DNA of 41,236 nt, from positions 1-41,236 of the forward strand of contig WNZI01000029.1 of assembly GCA_009728235.1 (NCBI GenBank), in the 5' to 3' direction. How positions within the stretch are numbered: the first letter of the stretch is position 1; each line of letters opens with the position of its first letter. A program made the translations under genes and the position numbers. The notes beneath the pieces are model-generated. The model had not been told where the DNA came from and did no database searches. It worked only from the letters and a program-made list of their open reading frames with translations. This document shows, in pieces, positions 35,285 to 41,236 of this stretch. This DNA is from Vibrio cholerae (GTDB taxonomy: Bacteria; Actinomycetota; Actinomycetes; Actinomycetales; Micrococcaceae).

Positions 35285-35935
35285 ATGATGTCCAGCGTGA
35301 AGGCGGCACAGACCGCCATGGAGGCTGTTTCCGAAGCGGACGGGCCCATCCTCGATGAGCACGGCAATCCGTGGATCGCGCCGTCCTGGGAGGAAGTCGT
35401 CACCACCTACTCCCCGAAGGTCTACCGGTTGGCCTACCGCCTGACGGGCAACAGGTTCGACGCCGAGGACCTCACCCAGGAGGTCTTCGTCCGGGTCTTC
35501 AGGTCGCTCGCCAACTTCAAGCCCGGCACCCTCGACGGGTGGCTCCACCGGATCACCACCAATCTCTTCCTCGACCAGGCCCGCCGCAAGACGCGCATCC
35601 GCTTCGACGGACTGACGGAGGAGGCCGAGAGCAGGCTGCCGAGCAAGCACCCCGGCCCCGAGCGCAGCTTCGAGTTCAACAACCTGGACATCGACGTGCA
35701 GTCAGCCCTCGAGGAACTGCCGCCGGACTTCCGTGCCGCCGTCGTCCTCTGCGATCTCGAGGGCCTGGCCTACGACGAGGTAGCGCGTGTCCTCGACGTC
35801 AAGCTGGGCACCGTGCGCTCACGCATCCACCGTGGCCGCACCATGCTGCGGGAGAAGCTGGCCCACCGTGATCCCCGACGGTCCGGCGGGAACGGTGCCG
35901 CGCTCGGCGTCCCACGGATCGCCGGTCTGGGCTAG
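35285..35935 (+). CDS. sigE: ECF sigma factor SigE
   Basis: A 216-residue ECF sigma factor. Region 2 lies at about residues 38-103 (Y-R-L-A-Y-R-L-T-G-N with D-A-E-D-L-T-Q-E-V-F) and region 4 at about 140-192 (L-P-P-D-F-R-A-A-V-V-L-C-D-L-E-G, then V-K-L-G-T-V-R-S-R-I-H-R-G-R). Mycobacterial SigE controls envelope and redox stress. The partner anti-sigma gene begins 5 nt after its stop, and tatB, mrp and the MgtE-like gene that accompany sigE in mycobacteria lie next to it. Two adjacent ATGs (35285 and 35288) are possible starts. Confidence 0.95.
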   Translation: MMSSVKAAQTAMEAVSEADGPILDEHGNPWIAPSWEEVVTTYSPKVYRLAYRLTGNRFDAEDLTQEVFVRVFRSLANFKPGTLDGWLHRITTNLFLDQARRKTRIRFDGLTEEAESRLPSKHPGPERSFEFNNLDIDVQSALEELPPDFRAAVVLCDLEGLAYDEVARVLDVKLGTVRSRIHRGRTMLREKLAHRDPRRSGGNGAALGVPRIAGLG

Positions 35936-35940
35936 GGACA

Positions 35941-36912
35941 GTGCTTCATCCCCATCGTGAACTGCAGGACCTCGCGGACGGCGAGTTGTCCGACCGCCGT
36001 CGTGTGGCGGTCGAACGCCACGTCTCGCGCTGCGCCTCCTGCTCGGCGTCCATGTCGCGGCTGCGTGCCTTCAAGAGCTCGATGCTCGGACTGTCGAACC
36101 CGGCTCCGGACCCTGCGCTCCAGCACCGGCTCCTCTCCCGGGGATTCGGTGCGCCCTCTTCCCCGGCGGAGCGCACCGGGTCGAGTGCCTCGTTCGTGCG
36201 GGACCACCACGAAAGGGTGTCCCGGCATCCGCGCCGACGGGGCGTCGTACTCGCTGCGGGCGGCACCGCCGTCGTGGCGGGCACCCTCCTGGCCGGGGCC
36301 TACGTCGTCGGGGCGGGGAACGGCGAGGTGACGGCCGATGCCGCGACCGGAGCCACGGCTCTGCGCGCAGGCTGGGAGTCCGTGGCGCCACGGACTCCGG
36401 CGTATCTGGACACGGACCAGCTGGAGACCCTCCGCGAGGGCGGCTGGTACTGCCCGGAGCTCGAATCCCTCGGGTTCACGCTCAGGAGCGCCGAAGGCAT
36501 CACCGTCGGCGGAAGACCCACGCTCGAGCTCGTCCTGGAGAATGACGGCGACACGGTCACCGTGTACGAGCAACGGAAGGTCACCGAGGCCAGCGAGGCG
36601 CACACCACTCCCGTGAACGCCGTGACCGGCTACCCGGTGACGGCGGACGGCTTCGAACTCATCGGCGGCACCGATCGCGACGTCTGGGTGCGCTCGGGTG
36701 AGCCGTGGCAGGTCGTCCTCGACTCGCCCTCGGTGACCTACACGGTGGTGTCCACGCTGCCCGCCGCCTCGATGCCCCAGACCCTCAGCCAGCTCGTGAC
36801 CACCGAGCACGCACAGCTGTCGCTCTCACCGCAGGTGCAGGACGACTCGACGATGGAGCGGATCATCCGCGGACTCTCGATGATCACGCAGCCCCGGGGG
36901 GACGCCGGGTAG
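35941..36912 (+). CDS. Zinc-finger anti-sigma factor with an extracytoplasmic domain
   Basis: A 323-residue membrane protein starting at GTG. Residues 1-60 are an anti-sigma domain with H27-x3-C31-x2-C34, the zinc motif of ZAS proteins. A membrane helix lies at about residues 100-125 (V-V-L-A-A-G-G-T-A-V-V-A-G). The outer part of about 195 residues is beta-rich with R-E-G-G-W-Y-C-P-E-L and V-T-G-Y-P-V-T-A-D-G-F. It would hold SigE at the membrane until stress. Mycobacterial RseA is much smaller and soluble, so the outer domain is a notable difference. The zinc motif could make it redox sensitive as well. Confidence 0.85.
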   Translation: MLHPHRELQDLADGELSDRRRVAVERHVSRCASCSASMSRLRAFKSSMLGLSNPAPDPALQHRLLSRGFGAPSSPAERTGSSASFVRDHHERVSRHPRRRGVVLAAGGTAVVAGTLLAGAYVVGAGNGEVTADAATGATALRAGWESVAPRTPAYLDTDQLETLREGGWYCPELESLGFTLRSAEGITVGGRPTLELVLENDGDTVTVYEQRKVTEASEAHTTPVNAVTGYPVTADGFELIGGTDRDVWVRSGEPWQVVLDSPSVTYTVVSTLPAASMPQTLSQLVTTEHAQLSLSPQVQDDSTMERIIRGLSMITQPRGDAG

Positions 36913-37009
36913 GTGTCGCCCGGATGACGCGGACATGAACGTTGGCGGCGAACCTGCCCTGCCGACGGCACCGGGCTCGTGCGAATGTGTTCGGCGGAAG
37001 CCGGGAAGG

Positions 37010-37015
37010 TAGTGT
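37010..37015 (+). promoter_or_regulatory. -10 element for tatB
   Basis: TAGTGT ends 7 nt before the GTG at 37023; no ribosome binding site lies in the gap CTTTCAC. Supports a separate leaderless tatB transcript. Confidence 0.5.
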
Positions 37016-37022
37016 CTTTCAC

Positions 37023-37433
37023 GTGTTGGGAATCAACGGCCTCGAATTCGTGGTCCTGGCGATCATCGCCGTCGTGGTGCTCGGCCCGGAGCGGCTTCCG
37101 GAGTACGCAGCGCAGCTCGCCCGGCTCGTGAAAGGTCTTCGCCGCATGGCCTCCGGCGCCCGTGAGCAGCTCCGGGAGGAGGTGGGCCCCGAACTCGACG
37201 AGGTCGATTGGCGGAAGCTCGATCCACGCCAGTACGATCCCCGCCGCATCATCAAGGAAGCGCTTCTCGACGACATCGAGGACGTCTTCAAACCCGTGAG
37301 CCCCGGTGCGCCGGCTCCGGCGGCCCCCGTTGCTCCGACTGCCGTCACTCCGCCGCAGCCCAGCCGCCCGGTGTCCATCGGCCCGCGGCTTGCTGCAGGC
37401 CAGGCGCCGCCCTACGATCTCGAGGCCACCTAG
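37023..37433 (+). CDS. tatB: Sec-independent translocase subunit TatB
   Basis: A 136-residue TatB-like protein. The opening V-L-G-I-N-G-L-E-F-V-V-L-A, L-G-P-E-R-L-P motif and the amphipathic helix L-A-R-L-V-K-G-L-R-R-M-A are diagnostic for the Tat family; the E-F and long acidic middle favour TatB over TatA. It guides folded proteins to the Tat pore. The C-terminal part is proline-rich. GTG start at 37023; the frame before it is arginine-rich and not family-like. Its stop is only 3 nt from the convergent mrp stop. Confidence 0.9.
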   Translation: MLGINGLEFVVLAIIAVVVLGPERLPEYAAQLARLVKGLRRMASGAREQLREEVGPELDEVDWRKLDPRQYDPRRIIKEALLDDIEDVFKPVSPGAPAPAAPVAPTAVTPPQPSRPVSIGPRLAAGQAPPYDLEAT

Positions 37434-37436
37434 CCC

Positions 37437-38567
37437 TCAGCGGACGCTGACCGGCAGCTTCAGGCCCTCCAGCCCGCGGGGCCGGCGGGCCAGCGCCGAC
37501 GCGATCGCCCCGAGTTCCTCGCGTGCCCGGGACGCGCCGCCGTCGAGCACGATCGGCAGGCCCCTGTCCCCGCCCTCGCGCAGTGCCAGCTCGAGCGGGA
37601 TGCTCCCCAGCAGGGGGATCTCGGTACCCAGCGTCGCCGAGAGTCTGGTGGCGAGCGTGCTCCCACCCCCGGCCCCGAAGAGCTCGAGCCGTCCTCCGTC
37701 GGGCAGCTCCAGCCACGACATGTTCTCGATGACCCCCGCTACCCGCTGTCCGGTCTGCGCCGCCATCGCTCCGGCCCGCTCGGCGACGTCCGCCGCCGCG
37801 CTCTGCGGAGTGGTGACCACGAGGAGTTCGGACGAGGGCAGCAGCTGGGCGACGGAGATCGCGATGTCACCCGTGCCCGGCGGGAGATCGAGGAACAGGA
37901 CGTCCAGGTCGCCGAAGTACACGTCGGTGAGGAACTGTTCCAGGGCACGGTGCAGCATGGGTCCGCGCCAGGAGACGGGCTGGTTCCCGTCGACGAACAT
38001 CCCGATGGAGATGACCTTCACCCCGTGTGCGACCGGAGGAAGGATGAGCTCGTCGACGCGCGTCGGCTGCTGCGTGATGCCCAGGAGTGCCGGCACGGAG
38101 AACCCGTAGACGTCGGCATCCACGACGCCCACCCTCAGACCCTGCGCGGCCATGGCCACCGCCAGGTTCACGGTGACGCTGGACTTGCCCACGCCACCCT
38201 TGCCGCTCGCCACGGCGTACACGCGGGTGAGCGACGACGGCTCGTTGAAGGGGATGCCCCGACGGCCGCCCGGTCCCTTCAGCTGCTCCTTCAGCGCGTT
38301 GCGCTGCTCCTGGTTCATCACGCCCAGCTCCACGTCGACGCGTTCGACGCCGGCGACGGCGGACAGGGCTGTCTCGGCGTCGTGCACGATGGTCTCGCGC
38401 AGCGGGCAGCCGGCAATGGTCAGGAGGACCCGGATGCGGACGGTCCGGTCCGTGATGATGACCGATTCGAGCATTCCGAGCTCGGTGATGGGGCGGCGCA
38501 GCTCCGGGTCGATCACCGTGGCGAGAGCCGACCGCACGGCATCCTCGTCGGGAAGGGCAGTGCTCAC
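37437..38567 (-). CDS. mrp: Mrp/ApbC-type P-loop ATPase with a MIP18 (DUF59) N-terminal domain
   Basis: A 376-residue protein starting at GTG. Residues about 8-80 are the DUF59 domain (D-P-E-L-R-R-P-I-T-E-L-G-M with the conserved A-G-C-P-L). A deviant Walker A G-K-G-G-V-G-K-S-S follows near residue 123, with D-A-D-V-Y-G-F-S, F-L-D-L-P-P-G-T-G-D and V-I-E-N-M-S-W. Canonical Mrp proteins bind a bridging [4Fe-4S] via CxxC just after E-N-M-S; here that site reads E-L-P-D-G-G, without cysteine. The GTG overlaps the stop of the DUF1003 gene (GTGA). Confidence 0.9.
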   Translation of the reverse strand: MSTALPDEDAVRSALATVIDPELRRPITELGMLESVIITDRTVRIRVLLTIAGCPLRETIVHDAETALSAVAGVERVDVELGVMNQEQRNALKEQLKGPGGRRGIPFNEPSSLTRVYAVASGKGGVGKSSVTVNLAVAMAAQGLRVGVVDADVYGFSVPALLGITQQPTRVDELILPPVAHGVKVISIGMFVDGNQPVSWRGPMLHRALEQFLTDVYFGDLDVLFLDLPPGTGDIAISVAQLLPSSELLVVTTPQSAAADVAERAGAMAAQTGQRVAGVIENMSWLELPDGGRLELFGAGGGSTLATRLSATLGTEIPLLGSIPLELALREGGDRGLPIVLDGGASRAREELGAIASALARRPRGLEGLKLPVSVR

Positions 38568-39172
38568 CGCGAGGATTTCCTCCCGGAACTGTGGACCTTC
38601 GGCATGGCCACGGTGCTGTCCGAGGGCTTGCGCGGCTTGCGTTTCTGCAGGGTCAGTTCCTGGCCGTCCGTGGTCTCGAGCAGTTCCTCGAGGATCGAGC
38701 GGAGCTCGGAGCGGACGTAGTCACGGGTGGCGACCTCGCGCAGGGCGATGCGGAGGTCGGCGATCTCACGGGTGAGGTATTCGGTGTCCGAGAGGTTCCG
38801 TTCGGCCCGCTGGCGATCCTCGCGCATCGAGACGCGGTCGCGGTCGTCCTGTCGGTTCTGCGCGAGCAGCAGCAGGGGCGCGGCGTAGGAGGCCTGCAGG
38901 GACAGCATGAGGGTCAGGGCCGTGAACCCGAGGGCGGCGCTGTCGAAGCGCACGTTCTCCGGGGCGACCGTGTTCCAGGTCAGCCACACGACCACGAAGA
39001 CCGTCATGTAGAAGAGGAACTGCGGGGTGCCCATGAAGCGTGCGATGTTCTCCGTGCCGCTGCCGAACCGGTCCGGGTTCGGGCGGAGGCGGGGGAGGAG
39101 CCGCTTCCGGGACTCGCGCGGGGTGTCGAGTCCGCGTGAATTCGACCTGATCTTCTCAACCACGGCGTTCAC
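38564..39172 (-). CDS. DUF1003 membrane protein
   Basis: A 202-residue protein starting at GTG, with two membrane helices in the DUF1003 pattern: F-M-G-T-P-Q-F-L-F-Y-M-T, then F-T-A-L-T-L-M-L-S-L-Q-A. The conserved L-L-L-L-A-Q-N-R-Q-D-D-R-D-R follows, then a long charged coiled-coil (to about residue 170) and a basic tail. Its function is not known. It overlaps the end of the MgtE-like gene by 17 bp and mrp by 4 nt, so the three genes form one tightly coupled operon. Confidence 0.88.
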   Translation of the reverse strand: MNAVVEKIRSNSRGLDTPRESRKRLLPRLRPNPDRFGSGTENIARFMGTPQFLFYMTVFVVVWLTWNTVAPENVRFDSAALGFTALTLMLSLQASYAAPLLLLAQNRQDDRDRVSMREDRQRAERNLSDTEYLTREIADLRIALREVATRDYVRSELRSILEELLETTDGQELTLQKRKPRKPSDSTVAMPKVHSSGRKSSR

Positions 39173-40439
39173 CTCGTTTCGGTCCTGATGTATCGTCCTG
39201 TGCCCGCCAGTCGTCGGGCAGCAGATGGTCGAGCACGTCGTCCACGGTCACGGCGCCCACCAGCCGACCGTCGTTGTTCACGACCGGCAGCGAGTTCAGG
39301 TTGTAGGTGGCGAGGATCCTCGACACCTCGCTCACGTTCGCCTGGTCGCCGACGGCCTCGAGGTCCGCGTCGATGATGTTGCCGAGCGGCTCCGGCGGCG
39401 GGTAGCGCAGGAGCTGCTGGATGTGCACGACCCCGAGATAGCGGCCCGTGGGAGTCTCCAGCGGTGGACGGCACACGAAGATGGACGAGGCGAGAGCGGG
39501 CGTCAGTTCCTCGCGCCGCACGTGGGCGAGGGCCTCCGCGACGGTCGCCTCGGGGGGCAGGATGACCGGCACGGTGGTCATGAGCGACCCCGCGGTGTCC
39601 TCCTCGTACTCGAGCAGGCGGCGCACGTCCTCGGCGTCGTCGGGCTCCATCAGCTGGAGGAGCTCCTCCTTCTGCGCTTCGGGCAGTTCGTTCAGGAGGT
39701 CGGCCGCGTCGTCCGGGTCCATCTCCTCGAGCACGTCGGCCGCGCGTTCTCGCGTGAGGGACGTCAGGATCTGTACCTGGTCGTCGTCGGGCAGTTCCTG
39801 GAGGACATCGGCGAGGCGGTCGTCCTGGAGCTCGCCGGCCACCTCGATGCGCCTCTTGTCGTTCATCTCGTGCAGTGCGTCGGCGAAGTCCGCGGGTTTC
39901 AGGTCGTCGTGCTGCGCGACGAACTGGGTGGCGCCCTGCGGCTCGTCGGTGGTGCCGTGGAAGGCGTCGAGCCAGTCGATGATGAGGCGTTCCCCACCCC
40001 GGCGCAGCCCGCGCAGCGGTGAGGTCGAGCCCCCGCGGCGGACGAAGAGCTGCGAGACGTGCCAGTCGCCGGCACGGTTGCGCTCCATCGCGATGTCCTC
40101 GACGACGGCGCTTCCGCTGCCATCACGCAGGGTGAGACGCCGGTCGAAGAGTTCCGCGACCACGAGCATCTCGGCGCCGCGCTGCTCGAAGCGGCGGAGG
40201 TTGACGAGGCCCGTGCAGATGATCTGGGACGGGTCCATGGAGGTGATCCGCGTCATCGGGACGAAGACGCGTTTCTTGCCGGGTACCTCCACCACCAGAC
40301 CCACGACCTGGGGCGGCTTGGTCGGCCCGCGATCGAGCACGACGGCGTCCCGCAGGCGGCCCAGCCGGTCGCCCAGCGGGTCGAAGACATCGAGGCCCAG
40401 CAGCCTGGCGACGAAGACGCGGGTCGGATTGGTAGTCAC
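39156..40439 (-). CDS. MgtE intracellular-domain and CBS protein without membrane helices
   Basis: A 427-residue soluble protein starting at GTG. An N-terminal PRC-barrel-like region (about residues 1-80, V-F-V-A-R-L-L-G-L-D-V-F-D) is followed by the MgtE N superhelix (repeated L-Q-E-L-P-D-D-D and M-D-P-D-D-A-A-D-L) at about residues 190-290, then two CBS domains (M-T-T-V-P-V-I-L-P and L-N-S-L-P-V-V-N-N). The C-terminal transport domain of MgtE is absent and the protein simply ends after the second CBS. It may sense magnesium or adenine nucleotides rather than transport. The partner is likely the DUF1003 protein next to it. TAGCCT 6 nt before the GTG suggests a leaderless start. Confidence 0.88.
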   Translation of the reverse strand: MTTNPTRVFVARLLGLDVFDPLGDRLGRLRDAVVLDRGPTKPPQVVGLVVEVPGKKRVFVPMTRITSMDPSQIICTGLVNLRRFEQRGAEMLVVAELFDRRLTLRDGSGSAVVEDIAMERNRAGDWHVSQLFVRRGGSTSPLRGLRRGGERLIIDWLDAFHGTTDEPQGATQFVAQHDDLKPADFADALHEMNDKRRIEVAGELQDDRLADVLQELPDDDQVQILTSLTRERAADVLEEMDPDDAADLLNELPEAQKEELLQLMEPDDAEDVRRLLEYEEDTAGSLMTTVPVILPPEATVAEALAHVRREELTPALASSIFVCRPPLETPTGRYLGVVHIQQLLRYPPPEPLGNIIDADLEAVGDQANVSEVSRILATYNLNSLPVVNNDGRLVGAVTVDDVLDHLLPDDWRAQDDTSGPKRGERRG

Positions 40440-40445
40440 TGCCCT

Positions 40446-40451
40446 AGGCTA
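40446..40451 (-). promoter_or_regulatory. -10 element of the MgtE-like / DUF1003 / mrp operon
   Basis: TAGCCT on the minus strand ends 6 nt before the GTG at 40439; the gap AGGGCA is not a clear ribosome binding site. Confidence 0.5.
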
Positions 40452-40617
40452 TCGGCCGGAGCACGCAGGGACGGCATCGCGGCGTCGTGAGACGGCCCGA
40501 TACCGGGCAGGAATGCCTGCGCATCCCGGGATCGGTCAGGGTGTACCCGGGGAACCGGCAGTTCACCCCGGGCGATATGCCTGCCGCGGGCGGGGGCGGT
40601 ACGCAAGAATGGGGAGT

Positions 40618-41236
40618 ATGTCGACACCTCCACTTGGAACCACTGCCTCCCGCGACCCGAGCCGGGTGCTGCCCACCGGCGAGACGATCGGCCGGTACAC
40701 GAGCTACCTCGATGCCCAGAAGGCCGTGGATTACCTCGCGGACAACAAGTTCGCCGTGCAGCGTGTGGCGATCATCGGCAACGACCTCAAGACCGTGGAG
40801 CGCGTCACGGGCCGCCTGAGCTACCCTCGGGTCGCGCTCGGCAGCGCGGCGACCGGCGCCTGGTTCGGCCTCTTCGTCGGTCTGATCCTGAGTCTCTTCG
40901 CCGGCAGTGAGTCCGGGGTGACCATCTCGTCGTCGATCGCGCTGGGTGCCATCTTCTGGTTGCTCTTCGGCGTCCTCACCTACGCGTTCCAGCGTGGCCG
41001 GCGCGATTTCACCTCCACGAGCCAGGTCATCGCTGCCAGCTACGACGTGATCGTGGAACCGAGCCTGGCGGCGGACGCGCGGCGGCTCCTGCAGAAGCTG
41101 CCCATGAACGGTCAGGCCCAGCACCCCGGTGCCGATCCCTCGGGGTGGGGCCCGACCTCGAACCAGCCCCAGCAGCCGACCCCGGAGCGTCCGGCTGCGC
41201 CGACCGAGCCTTCCGCAGGCCAGGCTCCACCGGCCG
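40618..41236 (+). CDS. 17M-type general stress protein, C-terminal end cut by the window
   Basis: At least 206 codons, open at the right edge with no stop. After a polar start the domain I-G-R-Y-T-S-Y-L-D-A-Q-K-A-V-D-Y-L and V-Q-R-V-A-I-I-G-N-D-L matches the general-stress 17M fold. Two membrane helices follow: F-G-L-F-V-G-L-I-L-S-L-F-A and A-L-G-A-I-F-W-L-L-F-G-V-L. The last 40 residues are proline/glutamine-rich. AAGAAT (40605-40610) ends 7 nt before the ATG and can serve as -10 of a leaderless mRNA. It is divergent from the MgtE-like gene, as in mycobacteria (Rv1234). Function unknown. Confidence 0.85.
   Translation, partial: MSTPPLGTTASRDPSRVLPTGETIGRYTSYLDAQKAVDYLADNKFAVQRVAIIGNDLKTVERVTGRLSYPRVALGSAATGAWFGLFVGLILSLFAGSESGVTISSSIALGAIFWLLFGVLTYAFQRGRRDFTSTSQVIAASYDVIVEPSLAADARRLLQKLPMNGQAQHPGADPSGWGPTSNQPQQPTPERPAAPTEPSAGQAPPA

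Overview
The window is visibly GC-rich, with G/C-ending codons, GTG starts, fused and overlapping genes, and protein families typical of Actinomycetota. The overall protein set looks like Arthrobacter or another Micrococcaceae member; this placement is by recognition, not by a search. I see no rRNA, tRNA, CRISPR array, insertion sequence or prophage. It reads as ordinary chromosome with a mainly housekeeping gene set.

Layout. The left edge (1-5880) holds the start of an AraC-like regulator, a broken small membrane protein, a GAF-ANTAR RNA-binding regulator, a MurG/UgtP-like glycosyltransferase, a frameshifted GH3 beta-glycosidase and a small unknown gene. From 6279 to 13439 is a family-5 peptide/opine-type ABC importer (lipoprotein, two permeases, fused double ATPase), with one inverted PH-domain gene inserted in it. 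A BCCT osmolyte transporter follows (13773-15545). From 15764 to 27132 the genes are central: typA (carrying one frameshift), a 4-TM protein, a winged-helix regulator, a small SH3-like protein, the fdxA-dapC pair, gltA, galE, an unknown gene, a lysozyme-fold wall protein, and the divergent dapD/dapE pair. Together dapC, dapD and dapE cover three successive steps of the succinylase branch to diaminopimelate and lysine.

A minus-strand glutamate-type amino-acid importer gluABCD lies at 27209-30511. It is followed by a LOG-family phosphoribohydrolase, an operon of a DivIVA-like protein, tag and a PIG-V-like mannosyltransferase, then a DUF3117 gene. The right end (34330-41236) is an envelope-stress block: an O-methyltransferase divergent from sigE, then a zinc anti-sigma factor, tatB, and on the other strand mrp, DUF1003 and an MgtE-like CBS protein, ending in an 17M-type general stress protein cut by the window edge. 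From memory, much of the order from typA onward parallels the mycobacterial Rv1165-Rv1234 stretch, with htrA and mshB missing from their usual places.

No clearly new multigene system was found. The points most worth a second look are: a recurrent layout of a -10 hexamer 6-7 nt before the start codon (at least ten genes, suggesting leaderless mRNAs), including an interlocked divergent pair at dapD/dapE; a DppB-type permease carrying an extra block of about 195 residues with about six membrane segments; an Mrp protein lacking the CxxC motif; a strong hairpin plus a complete 15-nt Shine-Dalgarno match between gluB and gluC; twin palindromes before the peptide-importer gene; and single-base frameshifts in typA and the GH3 gene that may be real or assembly errors.
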